Shown here piece after piece: positions 47,336 to 55,748 of a DNA stretch of 64,000 nt (the stretch's first letter is position 1; every line of letters starts with the position of its first letter). The DNA lies in assembly GCF_013364215.1 (NCBI RefSeq), contig NZ_CP054923.1:1426001-1490000 (forward strand), written 5' to 3'. The position numbers were made by a program, and so were the translations under genes. The stretch is from Verrucosispora sp. NA02020. GTDB taxonomy: Bacteria; Actinomycetota; Actinomycetes; Mycobacteriales; Micromonosporaceae. Below the pieces are notes generated by a model. The model was not told the origin of the DNA and did not search any database. It saw only the letters and a list, made by a program, of their open reading frames with translations.

Positions 47336-48247
47336 ATGGCCGTACGTCGAGTTGTCGTCGTCGCGTTGGTCGCCCTCGTCGGGACGACGACCGGTGCGCT
47401 GCCCGCCGCCGCGCAGGGTGCCCCGACGTACCCGGTCAGCCGCTCGGCCGGCTGCGCGCCCGGCGGGCCGCACGTGGGCACGTCGGCCTGCCTGGCGGCG
47501 GAGAAGGAGGGCGCCGCGCTGCGCGAGTGGGACAACGTCCGGGTGTACGGCGTCGACGGCCGGGACCGGGAGACGATCCCCGACGGGGAGCTGTGCAGCG
47601 GCGGCCTGTCCGCGTACCGGGGGCTGGACCTGCCGCGCACCGACTGGCCGGCGACGCCGCTGACCGCCGGCGCGGAGTTCGCCTTCCAGTACCGCGCCAC
47701 CGCCGCCCAGAAGGGCACCTTCCGGCTCTATCTGACCCGGCCGGGCTACACCCCGTCGAGGGCGTTGACCTGGGCGGACCTGGACAGGCTGCCCTTCCTG
47801 CGGATCACCGACCCGCCGCTGCGGGACGGGACGTACCTGATGTCCGGCCGGCTGCCGACGGACCGCAGCGGCCGGCACGTGATCTACACGATCTGGCAGC
47901 ACTCGGAGACCGCCGACACCTACTACTCCTGCTCGGACGTGGACGTCGTGGCGGTCGACGCGCTCCGCCCCGGCACCACACCGGCCAGCGCGGTCGGCGG
48001 CACCCCGGAGACCACGGACGCGCTGCCGGGCACCGGTGCCGACGCGGGGACCGAGGCCGCCGAGAACGTACCCGTCGCCGCGGTTACCTACCTGGACGGC
48101 CGTCGCTGGCCGCTGGTCGCGGGCGGCCTGCTGGTCACGTTGCTGCTCGTGTCGATCGTCCGGTGGCTGCGCGGCTCGCGCGGCGGGCCACCGCCGGGAC
48201 CCGTCTGCACGGTCCGCAACCACCGGGCCAACCCGCGCCCCTGGTGA
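47336..48247 (+). CDS. Membrane-anchored LPMO-like (AA10 fold) protein without the copper histidines
   Basis: A 303-residue exported protein. A signal peptide ends at LPAAA, giving a mature N terminus QGAPTYPVSRSAGCAP. The domain (about 27-205) matches the AA10 lytic polysaccharide monooxygenase layout: TYPxSR start, RLYLTRPGYTPS, and GRHVIYTIWQHS with YYSCSDVDV. Active members bind copper with the amino-terminal histidine and a second histidine before GTFR. Here these positions appear to be glutamine (Q27 and Q125). A Thr/Pro/Ala linker and a transmembrane helix (about 257-277) anchor it to the membrane with a short basic tail. Probably a binding protein rather than an oxidase. GGGAGGTCCG precedes the ATG. 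Confidence 0.75.
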   Translation: MAVRRVVVVALVALVGTTTGALPAAAQGAPTYPVSRSAGCAPGGPHVGTSACLAAEKEGAALREWDNVRVYGVDGRDRETIPDGELCSGGLSAYRGLDLPRTDWPATPLTAGAEFAFQYRATAAQKGTFRLYLTRPGYTPSRALTWADLDRLPFLRITDPPLRDGTYLMSGRLPTDRSGRHVIYTIWQHSETADTYYSCSDVDVVAVDALRPGTTPASAVGGTPETTDALPGTGADAGTEAAENVPVAAVTYLDGRRWPLVAGGLLVTLLLVSIVRWLRGSRGGPPPGPVCTVRNHRANPRPW

Positions 48248-48301
48248 CCGCCCGGCGCGGCCTCGCCCGCCGGACCGGCGGCCGGGGCACAGCGCGGCGG
48301 G

Positions 48302-48307
48302 TACGGT
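48302..48307 (+). promoter_or_regulatory. Leaderless -10 element of the aldo/keto reductase gene
   Basis: TACGGT lies 7 nt before the ATG at 48315, with no ribosome-binding site, so transcription probably starts at or next to the start codon. Confidence 0.45.
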
Positions 48308-48314
48308 CGACATC

Positions 48315-49283
48315 ATGCGCTACGTGCAGCTCGACACCCCGAAGCCCCTCTCCAAGATCGGTCTCGGCACCTGGCAGTTCGGTTCGCGGGAGTGGGGTTA
48401 CGGCCCCGACTACGAACGGTTGGCGGCGGACATCGTCCGGCGTGCCGTCGAGCTGGGAGTGACCGTCTTCGACACCGCCGAGATCTACGGCCTCGGTCGC
48501 AGCGAGCGCATCCTCGGCGCCGCGTTGGCCGCCGACCGGGACAAGGTCACCGTGGCTACCAAGATCTTTCCGGTGCTGCCGGTGGCGGCGGTGGTGCAGC
48601 AGCGGGCGGTCGCCTCGGCGGCCCGGCTCGGCGTCAGCAGCATCGACCTGTACCAGGTGCACTCGCCCAACCCGCTCGTCGCCGACGGCACCACCATGCG
48701 GGGCATGCGCGCGTTGCAGGACGTCGGCCTGGTCGGCGAGGTCGGGGTGAGCAACTACAGCCTGCGCCGCTGGCAGGTGGCCGAGACCGTGCTGGGGCGC
48801 CGGGTGCTGAGCAATCAGGTCCGCTACAGCATGGTGGACCGCAAACCGGAGCAGGACCTGTTGCCGTACGCGGCCCAGGCGGGTCGGGTCGTCATCGCGT
48901 ACAGCCCGCTGGCCCAGGGTTTCCTCTCCGGGCGGTACGACGCACACCACCCACCGGTCGGCGCGATCCGCCGGGCCAACCCGTACTTCCTGCCGGAGAA
49001 CCTGGCCCGAGGCACCGCCCTGATCGAGACGCTGCGCCAGGTGGCCGCCGCCCACGACGCCACGCCGAGCCAGATCGCCCTGGCGTACGTGCTGCGCCAC
49101 CCGAACGTGGTGGCCATCCCCGGGGCGTCCAGCGTGGAGCAGATGGAGCGCAACGCCGCCGCCGCCGAGATCGACCTGACCGACGACGAGTACGCCGCCC
49201 TGGTCAACGCCGCCCGGGCGTTCCGCCCCCTGACCGGCCTGGCCGCCGTACCACGCATGATCAAGGCCCGCGCCGGCCGCTGA
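48315..49283 (+). CDS. Aldo/keto reductase
   Basis: A 322-residue NADPH-dependent oxidoreductase with the (beta/alpha)8 signature: GLGTWQFG, the catalytic DTAEIYG (Asp and Tyr), VATKIF (Lys) and YQVHSPN (His). GEVGVSNYS and IPGASSVEQM form the cofactor site. It belongs to the general AKR group that reduces aldehydes and ketones; the substrate is not predictable. It appears unrelated to the peptide clusters. Confidence 0.85.
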   Translation: MRYVQLDTPKPLSKIGLGTWQFGSREWGYGPDYERLAADIVRRAVELGVTVFDTAEIYGLGRSERILGAALAADRDKVTVATKIFPVLPVAAVVQQRAVASAARLGVSSIDLYQVHSPNPLVADGTTMRGMRALQDVGLVGEVGVSNYSLRRWQVAETVLGRRVLSNQVRYSMVDRKPEQDLLPYAAQAGRVVIAYSPLAQGFLSGRYDAHHPPVGAIRRANPYFLPENLARGTALIETLRQVAAAHDATPSQIALAYVLRHPNVVAIPGASSVEQMERNAAAAEIDLTDDEYAALVNAARAFRPLTGLAAVPRMIKARAGR

Positions 49284-49347
49284 CCGGCCCACCGTCCGCC
49301 CGGCCCACCGTCCGCCCGGCCCACCGTCCGCCCGGCCCACCATCGGC
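49284..49347 (+). repeat. 16-bp tandem repeat
   Basis: Three perfect copies of CCGGCCCACCGTCCGC (49284-49331) and a partial fourth lie directly after the aldo/keto reductase stop. The rest of the 398-bp gap to 49681 holds degenerate C-rich repeats and a 20-bp inverted repeat, but no gene that I can support. Confidence 0.8.
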
Positions 49348-49453
49348 CCGGTCCTCGGCCGCTGCCGGTCCTCTGCCGCGCCCGGTGCCCCGCTCCCGGT
49401 GCTCCATCGCTCCCGGTGCCCCGCTCCGGGGCGGCCACCGACCTTCCCTCCGT

Positions 49454-49581
49454 GCCCTTTGCTCTGCTTCAACGGACGCGGCAGTCACCCTCGGTGGTCG
49501 GCGGTCCTTCTGCGGTCGGTCCCTGCCCGTGGATCACTCCTGCTCAGCCGCTATTGCGTGGGTTGAAGCAGAGCAAAGGGC
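49454..49581. repeat. 128-bp element bounded by perfect 20-bp inverted repeats
   Basis: GCCCTTTGCTCTGCTTCAAC (49454-49473) is repeated in inverted form at 49562-49581. The 88-bp interior has no open frame of note. No target-site duplication is evident. It could be a miniature inverted-repeat element or a large bidirectional terminator between flanking genes. Confidence 0.75.
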
Positions 49582-49681
49582 CCGGAGTGGTAGAGAGGGG
49601 AACTGCCGACGCAGGTACGGAGGGTAGCTGCCCCGTCTGCGGCTCGGATCCTCGCGAGATGCGGCAGGGAGCGGTGCTCGC

Positions 49682-50137
49682 TCAGGGCAGGTCTCGGGCG
49701 TAGCAGACGGAGAGCGCCGCACCGTGGTACGGGCCGAAGTTGTCGATGCGCCGATAGCCCTCGCGTTCGTAGAAGCGCTGCGCGTCGGGCTGGGCGGTGC
49801 CGGTCTCCAGCAGCAGGGTGCGTACGCCGGCCTGACGGGCCGCCTCCTCCAGGGCGCGCAGGACGGCGACGGCCACACCGGTGCCCCGGGCGGGCGGGAC
49901 CACGTACATCCGCTTGATCTCGGCCGAGTCGGGCCCGAGCAGGCGCAGGCCGCCGCAGCCCACGGCGGTGCCGGTGGCGTCGCGGGCGACGAGGAAGACG
50001 CTGATCGTCTCGGCGCTCGGCGGCGTCCCCGGCTCGTGGTCGTCGCAGCCGTAGCGGGCGTCGAGTTCGGCCCGTTGCGCGGCGCGCAGGCGGGTCGCGT
50101 CGGTCGAGCCCCACGGTTCGTGGTCGATGGAGACCAT
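49682..50137 (-). CDS. GNAT family N-acetyltransferase
   Basis: A 151-residue acetyltransferase. It has the GNAT core: FLVARDATGTAVGCGGLRLL, the acetyl-CoA loop VPPARGTGVAVAVLRALE, then LLLETGTAQPDAQRFYEREGY. It transfers acetyl from acetyl-CoA to an amine; the substrate is unknown. It diverges from a TetR regulator across a palindromic operator and is probably controlled by it. GAGAGGGAAC precedes the ATG. Confidence 0.88.
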   Translation of the reverse strand: MVSIDHEPWGSTDATRLRAAQRAELDARYGCDDHEPGTPPSAETISVFLVARDATGTAVGCGGLRLLGPDSAEIKRMYVVPPARGTGVAVAVLRALEEAARQAGVRTLLLETGTAQPDAQRFYEREGYRRIDNFGPYHGAALSVCYARDLP

Positions 50138-50167
50138 CGTCGTTCCCTCTCAGGTTTCCGTAACAAG

Positions 50168-50195
50168 CGTTACCGTAACGTACGCTACGGTAACG
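50168..50195. promoter_or_regulatory. 28-bp palindromic TetR-type operator
   Basis: CGTTACCGTAACG/TACG/CTACGGTAACG is a nearly perfect palindrome, mismatched only at one symmetric pair, in the 81-bp gap between the divergent GNAT and TetR genes. Position and size fit autoregulation by the TetR protein and control of the GNAT gene. Confidence 0.7.
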
Positions 50196-50218
50196 GGCCA
50201 CGGCCAGGGGAGGGACAG

Positions 50219-50821
50219 ATGCCCAGACGGCGGGACCTCGCCGACCAGCGACAGCGCCTCTCGGCGGCCACTTGGTCGGTGCTTGCCGAGCGGGGGCTGC
50301 CCGGCCTCACCCTGCGCGCGGTCGCGGAACGGGCCGGCTGCACCACCGGCATGGTGCTGCACACCTTCGCCGACAAGCAGGCGCTGCTGGCGCACGCCCG
50401 GGAGCTGTTGCACCGTCGTACCGGCCAGCGCGCCGACGCCGTCGAAGCCGCCGCCGACTCGCCCCGGGCGGCACTGCGGGCCGTGCTGTGGCAGGCCGCC
50501 TCGCCGACCGAGGAGAAGCGCGAGGAAGCGCGGGTGTGGGTCGGCTTCCTCGCCGCCGCGCTGGCCGACCCGGTCCTCGCCGACTTGCATCGCGCCTACA
50601 ACCGGCGGTTCCTGGACCGCATCGGCGGCCTGGTCGCCGAGGTCCGCCCGGACTGGCCGCCGGCCGCCAGCGCGGAGACCGCGATCAGCCTGGTCGCGGT
50701 GGTCGAAGGGCTGAACGCGCTGGCAGCGGTCGATCCGCAGACCTACTCCGAGGAGTCGCAGCGGGCCGCCATCGACGCCGCACTCACCCGGCTGAGCCGG
50801 GGATCCGACGGGGAGAGCTGA
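50219..50821 (+). CDS. TetR family regulator
   Basis: A 200-residue repressor-type protein. The N-terminal HTH is LTLRAVAERAGCTTGMVLHTF (positions about 31-50) followed by the typical KQALLAHARELL. The C-terminal helical domain has a BetI-like look (WVGFLAAALADPVLADLHRAY). The ligand is unknown. GGGGAGGGACAG precedes the ATG. It should bind the palindrome at 50168-50195. Confidence 0.9.
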   Translation: MPRRRDLADQRQRLSAATWSVLAERGLPGLTLRAVAERAGCTTGMVLHTFADKQALLAHARELLHRRTGQRADAVEAAADSPRAALRAVLWQAASPTEEKREEARVWVGFLAAALADPVLADLHRAYNRRFLDRIGGLVAEVRPDWPPAASAETAISLVAVVEGLNALAAVDPQTYSEESQRAAIDAALTRLSRGSDGES

Positions 50822-50838
50822 AAGCCACCCGAGCGCGC

Positions 50839-50844
50839 TAGCGT
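50839..50844 (+). promoter_or_regulatory. Leaderless -10 element of the AAA+ ATPase gene
   Basis: TAGCGT lies 7 nt before the GTG at 50852 and no ribosome-binding site is seen. Confidence 0.45.
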
Positions 50845-50851
50845 TGGGCGG

Positions 50852-52411
50852 GTGACTGCACCGACCTCGATGACCCCGGTCCCACCGGCCGACCTGCCCG
50901 GCACGCTCGGTGCGCTGCGCGCCGCCGGCCACCGGTACCGCAGCGTCAAGCAGGAACTGCGGGACAACCTGCTGGCCCGGATGCGCAGCGGCGTGCCACG
51001 CTTCCCCGGCATCGTCGGGTACGACGACACGGTGCTGCCGGAGGTGGAGCGGGCGCTGCTGGCCGGGCACGACATGGTGCTGCTCGGCGAGCGGGGCCAG
51101 GGCAAGACCCGGCTCATCCGGTCGTTGGTGACGCTGCTGGACGAGTGGACCCCGGTGATCCCCGGGTCGGTGCTGAACGAGCACCCGCTGCACCCGGTCA
51201 CCCCGGCGTCGCGGACGCTGGTCGCCGAGTCCGGCGACGACCTGCCGATCGGCTGGCTGCACCGCTCGATGCGGTACGGCGAGAAGCTGGCCACCCCGGA
51301 CACCAGCGTCGGTGACCTGATCGGTGACGTCGACCCGATCCGGCTGGCCCAGGGCCGTACGCTCGGCGACCCCGAGACGATCCACTTCGGGCTGGTGCCG
51401 CGCACCAACCGGGGGATTTTCGCCGTCAACGAGCTGCCGGACCTGGCCGAACGCATCCAGGTGGCGATGCTGAACGTGCTGGAGGAGCGGGACATCCAGG
51501 TCCGTGGCTACCAGCTCCGGCTCCCGCTGGACCTGCTCCTGGTCGCCAGCGCCAACCCGGAGGACTACACCAACCGGGGGCGGATCATCACCCCGCTCAA
51601 GGACCGGTTCGGCGCCGAGGTCCGCACCCACTACCCGACCGACCTGGAGCGGGAACTGGAGCTGATCCGGCAGGAGGCCGACCTGGTCGCCGAGGTGCCG
51701 GAACACGTGCTGGAGGTCCTCGCCCGGTTCGCCCGCGCGGTCCGCGAGTCGCCCTCGGTCGACCCGCGCTCCGGCGTCTCCGCCCGGTTCGCTGTCGCCG
51801 CCGCCGAGACGGTGGCCGCTGCCGCACTGCGCCGGGCCGGCCTGCTGGCCGCCGAGTCCACCGCGGCGGGCACGTCTGCCGGGCCGGGCGCTGCTGCCGC
51901 GTCGGGTGCGTCTGCCGCTCGGGGTGAGGTGTTAGCAGGGGACCCTTCCTCTACCGCAGACGTTAACAAGGTGCCCTTCCTTGCGCTCGACGCGGTAGCG
52001 CGGGTGGGTGACGCCGTGTCGGTGACCTCCACCCTGCGCGGCAAGGTCGAGTTCGAGAGCGGCGAGGAGGGCCGCGAGATCGAGATCCTCGGCCACCTGC
52101 TGCGCACCGCCACCGCCGACACGTTCCGGGCCCGGCTGGCCGGGCTCGACCTGTCCGGGTTCACGACGCTGGTCGAGGAGGGCGAGACCGTCGAGACCGG
52201 GGAACTGGTGTCTGCGGCCGAGCTGCTGCGCCAGGTGGGCACCGTGCCGGGGCTGGCCAAGGTGCTCGACCGGCTCGGCGTCGGTGACGCGCCCAGCCCC
52301 GGGCAGGCCGCTGCGGCGGTCGAGTTCGTGCTGGAAGGGCTGCACCTGAGTCGACGGTTGGACAAGGACGTGACCGACTCGGGGCGGACCCGCTACGGCG
52401 GCCGGGACTGA
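50852..52411 (+). CDS. MoxR-type AAA+ ATPase (magnesium-chelatase-like)
   Basis: A 519-residue ATPase. Walker A is LLGERGQGKTR (about 78-88); the Walker B/sensor region includes RGIFAVNELPDL and LLVASANPEDYTNRGRI. It pairs with the VWA protein that follows two bases later. Such AAA+/VWA pairs act as chaperone-like metal-insertion or remodelling machines; M. tuberculosis Rv0958/Rv0959 is a comparable pair from memory. A dispersed repeat (51931-51983) is read in frame within an Ala/Ser/Gly-rich insert between the ATPase core and the C-terminal helical part. That insert is probably a flexible linker. Confidence 0.85.
   Translation: MTAPTSMTPVPPADLPGTLGALRAAGHRYRSVKQELRDNLLARMRSGVPRFPGIVGYDDTVLPEVERALLAGHDMVLLGERGQGKTRLIRSLVTLLDEWTPVIPGSVLNEHPLHPVTPASRTLVAESGDDLPIGWLHRSMRYGEKLATPDTSVGDLIGDVDPIRLAQGRTLGDPETIHFGLVPRTNRGIFAVNELPDLAERIQVAMLNVLEERDIQVRGYQLRLPLDLLLVASANPEDYTNRGRIITPLKDRFGAEVRTHYPTDLERELELIRQEADLVAEVPEHVLEVLARFARAVRESPSVDPRSGVSARFAVAAAETVAAAALRRAGLLAAESTAAGTSAGPGAAAASGASAARGEVLAGDPSSTADVNKVPFLALDAVARVGDAVSVTSTLRGKVEFESGEEGREIEILGHLLRTATADTFRARLAGLDLSGFTTLVEEGETVETGELVSAAELLRQVGTVPGLAKVLDRLGVGDAPSPGQAAAAVEFVLEGLHLSRRLDKDVTDSGRTRYGGRD
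51931..51983 (+). repeat. Dispersed palindromic repeat, copy inside the AAA+ gene
   Basis: GTTAGCAGGGGACCC at the left and AAGGTGCCCTTCCTT at the right match the copies at 54896 and 58655; the middle CTCTACCGCAGACGTTAAC is a diverged form of the shared CTCTACCGAGGCGTTAGC. It encodes about 17 residues (LAGDPSSTADVNKVPFL) in frame. Confidence 0.8.
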
Positions 52412-52413
52412 CC

Positions 52414-54366
52414 ATGGCGGGCAACCGGTTCCGGTACGGGCAGTGGCGGGGTGGCCCCGATCCGCTGGCGCCGCCGTACGACGTGCAGTCGGCGGTGGAC
52501 CAGGTCGGCCAGGAGGTGCTGGCCGGCGGCAGCCTGCGGGACGCGTTGCGGGAGCTGCTGCGTCGGGGACCGCAGGAACGGGGCGGACTGGACCCGTTGA
52601 CCGCCCGCGCCCGTCGGCTCCGGCGGGAGGCACTGCGCCGGGGCGACCTGGACGGTGCGGTGACCCGGGCACAGGCCCTGCTGGACCAGGCACTCGCCGC
52701 CGAGCGGGACGAGTTGTCCGGGCGCTCGGACGAGGCGGCCCGGTTCGCCGAGGCGATGCTGGACGACCTGCCCCGCTCCACCGCCCAGGCGGTGCGGGAA
52801 CTCTCCGAGTACCGGTGGGCCAGTGAGGACGCCCGGCAGACCTACCAGCGGATCCTCGACGGGTTGCGGGACGACGTACTCGGCCAGCGTTTCGCCGGGC
52901 TGCGCTCCTCGACCCAGATGGCCGCCGACCCGGCCGTGCAGGAGCGGCTGGTCGAGATGATGCGGGACCTGAACGCCCTGCTGGCCCGGCACGCCCGCGC
53001 CGAGGACACGACCGACGCGTTCGCCGAGTTCATGCGCCGGCACGGCGACTTCTTCCCGGAACGTCCGGCCGACGTCGACGAGCTGATCGACCTGCTGGCC
53101 CGGCGGTCGGCGGCCGGGCAACGGCTGATGAACTCGCTCTCCGACCGGCAGCGGGAGGAACTCGCCGGCCTGATGCGCCAGTCGCTCGGCGACCGGCTGG
53201 CCGGCGAACTGGCCGACCTGGAGGGCAACCTGCGGGCGCTCCGCCCCGACCTGCGTTGGGGCCGGGGCGAGCGGATGCGCGGCGAGCAGCCGCTCGGCTA
53301 CGGCGAGGCGACGGGGGCGCTGGACGAGATCGCCGAGCTGGACGACCTGCTGGACCAGTTGGGGCAGGAGTACCCGGGGGCGACCCTGGACGACATCGAC
53401 GTCGAGTCGGTGGCCCGTACCCTCGGCCGGGACGCCGCCGACGACGTACGCCGACTCCGGGAACTGGAGCGGGAGCTGCGGCGGCAGGGCTGGGTGACCC
53501 GGGACGCCGAGGGCCTGACCCTGAGTCCGAAGGCGCTGCGCCGTCTCGGCGGCACCGCGTTGCGGCAGGTCTTCGCCGAGTTGACCGCCGGGCCCCGGGG
53601 AGAGCACGACCTGCGGTCGGCGGGCGCGGCCGGCGAGGTCACCGGCGCGTCCCGACCCTGGGGGTACGGCGACGAGCAGCCCATCGACGTGGTGCGGACG
53701 CTGACCCGGGCGGTACGCCGGGCCGGCCCCGGAGTGCCGCTGCACCTGGCCGTCGAGGACTTCGAGGTGGTCGAGACCGAGCGACGGGCCTCGGCGGCGG
53801 TGGCACTCTGCGTGGACCTGTCGTACTCGATGATCTCGCAGGGCCGGTGGGGTCCGATGAAGCAGACCGGACTCGCGCTGGCCCACCTGATGGCGACCCG
53901 GTTCCCGCAGGACGCGCTCCAGATCATCGGGTTCGGTCGGCGGGCGGCGACGCTGACCCAGCAGGAGTTGGCCGCCGCCGAGCCGGACATGACCCAGGGC
54001 ACCAACCTGCAACACGCCCTGCGGCTCGCCGGCCGGCACCTGCGCCGCCACCCGGACGCCGAACCGGTGGTACTGGTGGTGACCGACGGCGAGCCGACCG
54101 CCCACCTGGACCCGGCCGACGGCGAGGCGGTGTTCCACTGGCCGTCGTTGCCGGAGACCGTCGAGGCGACCATCCGCGAGGTGGACCGGATCGGCCGGTA
54201 CGGCGCGACGCTGAACCTGTTCATGCTCGGTGACGATCCGGGGCTGCGCCGCTTCGTGGACGCGGTGGCCCGGCGCAGCGGCGGCCGGGTCTTCACCCCG
54301 GACACCGAGGACCTCGGCGAGTACGTGGTCAGCGACTACCTGCGGTCACGGCGCGGTCGCCGCTAG
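52414..54366 (+). CDS. VWA domain protein, partner of the AAA+ ATPase
   Basis: A 650-residue protein. The N-terminal two thirds are helical and charged (many Arg/Glu/Leu). The C-terminal VWA domain (about 450-640) has the MIDAS motif D468-L-S470-Y-S472, followed by TQGTNLQHAL and VVTDGEPTAHL. It lies 2 bp after the ATPase gene. Together they form a cytoplasmic MoxR/VWA-type complex, likely housekeeping in this lineage. The target is unknown. Confidence 0.88.
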   Translation: MAGNRFRYGQWRGGPDPLAPPYDVQSAVDQVGQEVLAGGSLRDALRELLRRGPQERGGLDPLTARARRLRREALRRGDLDGAVTRAQALLDQALAAERDELSGRSDEAARFAEAMLDDLPRSTAQAVRELSEYRWASEDARQTYQRILDGLRDDVLGQRFAGLRSSTQMAADPAVQERLVEMMRDLNALLARHARAEDTTDAFAEFMRRHGDFFPERPADVDELIDLLARRSAAGQRLMNSLSDRQREELAGLMRQSLGDRLAGELADLEGNLRALRPDLRWGRGERMRGEQPLGYGEATGALDEIAELDDLLDQLGQEYPGATLDDIDVESVARTLGRDAADDVRRLRELERELRRQGWVTRDAEGLTLSPKALRRLGGTALRQVFAELTAGPRGEHDLRSAGAAGEVTGASRPWGYGDEQPIDVVRTLTRAVRRAGPGVPLHLAVEDFEVVETERRASAAVALCVDLSYSMISQGRWGPMKQTGLALAHLMATRFPQDALQIIGFGRRAATLTQQELAAAEPDMTQGTNLQHALRLAGRHLRRHPDAEPVVLVVTDGEPTAHLDPADGEAVFHWPSLPETVEATIREVDRIGRYGATLNLFMLGDDPGLRRFVDAVARRSGGRVFTPDTEDLGEYVVSDYLRSRRGRR

Positions 54367-54369
54367 GCT
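54364..54369 (+). promoter_or_regulatory. Leaderless -10 element overlapping a stop codon
   Basis: TAGGCT begins with the TAG stop of the VWA gene and lies 7 nt before the GTG at 54377, so one sequence serves as both stop codon and promoter element. Confidence 0.4.
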
Positions 54370-54376
54370 CGGCAGG

Positions 54377-54838
54377 GTGGAGGTCGACGGGTTGCGGCAG
54401 GCGTACGACGCGCTGCTGACCGAGATCGACGTGGGCGGGTTCGGGCCGCCGCCGACCGGCCGCTACAGCGCCGAACAGATCGTGGCGCACCTGGTCACCA
54501 GCGACGAGCTGATGAGCGAGGCGACCGAAGCGGTGCTCGCCGGCTCCCCGTACGCCTTCTATGAGCTGGACGAGATCCACCGGCCGGAACTGGACGCGTT
54601 GGTCGCCGAGGCGGGTGGCCTGGCCGGGCTGGCCGACCGGCTCCGGCACAGCAGCGATCGCCTGGTCGCCCTGGTGGCCCGGCTCGGCGCGGGGGCCGAC
54701 ACGCCGGTGGAGACGCACCTGCGCGAGGGTTTCGACCTCGTCGTCGACGAGCCGTTGCCCTGGGGTCGCGTCATCGACCTGCACACCCGCGTCCACCTGC
54801 CCCGACACCTGACGGAGCTGCGGACACTGCGCCCCTGA
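54377..54838 (+). CDS. DinB-like / maleylpyruvate-isomerase-type protein
   Basis: A 153-residue helical protein with the DinB-fold look: LRQAYDALLTEI at the start, YSAEQIVAHLVTSDELM (a metal-ligand histidine position) and a final HTRVHLPRHLTELRTL (second and third histidines). The family includes mycothiol-dependent transferases and proteins of unknown activity. It follows the VWA gene by 10 bp but seems to have its own leaderless promoter. Confidence 0.65.
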   Translation: MEVDGLRQAYDALLTEIDVGGFGPPPTGRYSAEQIVAHLVTSDELMSEATEAVLAGSPYAFYELDEIHRPELDALVAEAGGLAGLADRLRHSSDRLVALVARLGAGADTPVETHLREGFDLVVDEPLPWGRVIDLHTRVHLPRHLTELRTLRP

Positions 54839-54895
54839 CGCCCTGGCCTCGCGCGCTTCCCGGCACCGCTGTCTTGCGCTCGCTGTCCGGCACCT

Positions 54896-54949
54896 GTTAG
54901 CAGGGGACCCCTGCTATACCGCAGGCGTTAGTAGGGGGCCCTTCCTTTC
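54896..54949 (+). repeat. Dispersed palindromic repeat, intergenic copy
   Basis: GTTAGCAGGGGACCCCTGCTATACCGCAGG.. and ..GTTAGTAGGGGGCCCTTCCTTT (shown in part) form the best-preserved copy. AGGGGACCCCT is an internal palindrome. Its right end touches the minus-strand stop codon of the lectin gene at 54948. Confidence 0.85.
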
Positions 54950-55646
54950 ACTGCGGCGACCAGCGCTGCGCCGGGTTGCCGTCGCACGGGGCCTGGACGA
55001 CGTCGATGCCGGCCTCGCCGCCACCGTCGCGGACCTGGGCGCACTTTCCGCTGTGCACGGCCACCAGCAGCACGGCGCCGTCGTCGGCCGGCTGGAGACG
55101 CCACTGCTGGTTGTCCTCGCCGTGGCAGCCGAACTGCTGCAACCGCGCGCCGTCGTCGCCGCTGCGCCCCTCCACGTCGAGGCACTGGTTGTGGGCGGCG
55201 TTGGTCAGCGTCACCGTGTCCGGGCCGAACGGGTTGACCACCCACTGCTGCTCCGGCCCGCCGGTGCAGCCGGCCAGCTTGGCCACCGCCCGCTCGCCGT
55301 CGCCATCCAGCCCGAGGCAGAGGCCGGAGCCGACGCCCCGGAGCACCTTCGGCCCGCTGTTCGGGTCGGCTTCGCTGGGCGTGGGCGACGGGGTGGGCGT
55401 CGGCTCGGGGCTCTCCACGGTCGGCGGTGCGACGCTCTCGCTCGGGCTCGGCGCGGCCGGCGTCGGGCTGCCGGCCACCGGGGTCGGCGCCGGGTCGTCG
55501 CCGCCACCGAGCAGGCCGGTGGCGAAGAGCACCCCGGCCAGTACGCCGGCCAGTCCGACCGCACCGGCCGCCAGTAGCACCGGGTCCCGGGGCGGTCCGG
55601 AACGGCGGGTGCCGTAGACGGTGCCCGATCCATCGGTTTCCGACAT
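54948..55646 (-). CDS. Membrane-anchored ricin-type lectin
   Basis: A 232-residue protein: a short cytoplasmic start, a transmembrane helix (about 24-46, DPVLLAAGAVGLAGVLAG), a Pro/Ser/Thr-rich linker (50-100) and a C-terminal beta-trefoil (about 105-232). The trefoil has three QxW repeats: EQQWVV, NQQWRL and AQRWSP. It should face outward and bind sugars or cell-wall glycans. I use the ATG at 55646 (MSETDGSG) because upstream sequence overlaps the divergent promoter. The stop codon lies in the edge of a dispersed repeat. Confidence 0.82.
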   Translation of the reverse strand: MSETDGSGTVYGTRRSGPPRDPVLLAAGAVGLAGVLAGVLFATGLLGGGDDPAPTPVAGSPTPAAPSPSESVAPPTVESPEPTPTPSPTPSEADPNSGPKVLRGVGSGLCLGLDGDGERAVAKLAGCTGGPEQQWVVNPFGPDTVTLTNAAHNQCLDVEGRSGDDGARLQQFGCHGEDNQQWRLQPADDGAVLLVAVHSGKCAQVRDGGGEAGIDVVQAPCDGNPAQRWSPQ

Positions 55647-55736
55647 GCCGGCATCCTGGCCCACCCCCGGGCCGGTACGCCATGGCAGGTGCGGTAACTC
55701 TCGCGTGGACGGCCCGCCGGTGACGCCGCCGACGCG

Positions 55737-55742
55737 TAAAGT
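55737..55742 (+). promoter_or_regulatory. Leaderless -10 element of tmsA-like gene
   Basis: TAAAGT lies 6 nt before the ATG at 55749, with no ribosome-binding site. Confidence 0.45.
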
Positions 55743-55748
55743 GACCAC

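Noticed and set aside
49284..49347. The tandem 16-bp repeat as a CRISPR-like array
   Set aside because: The copies are directly adjacent with no spacers, and no cas gene is present.
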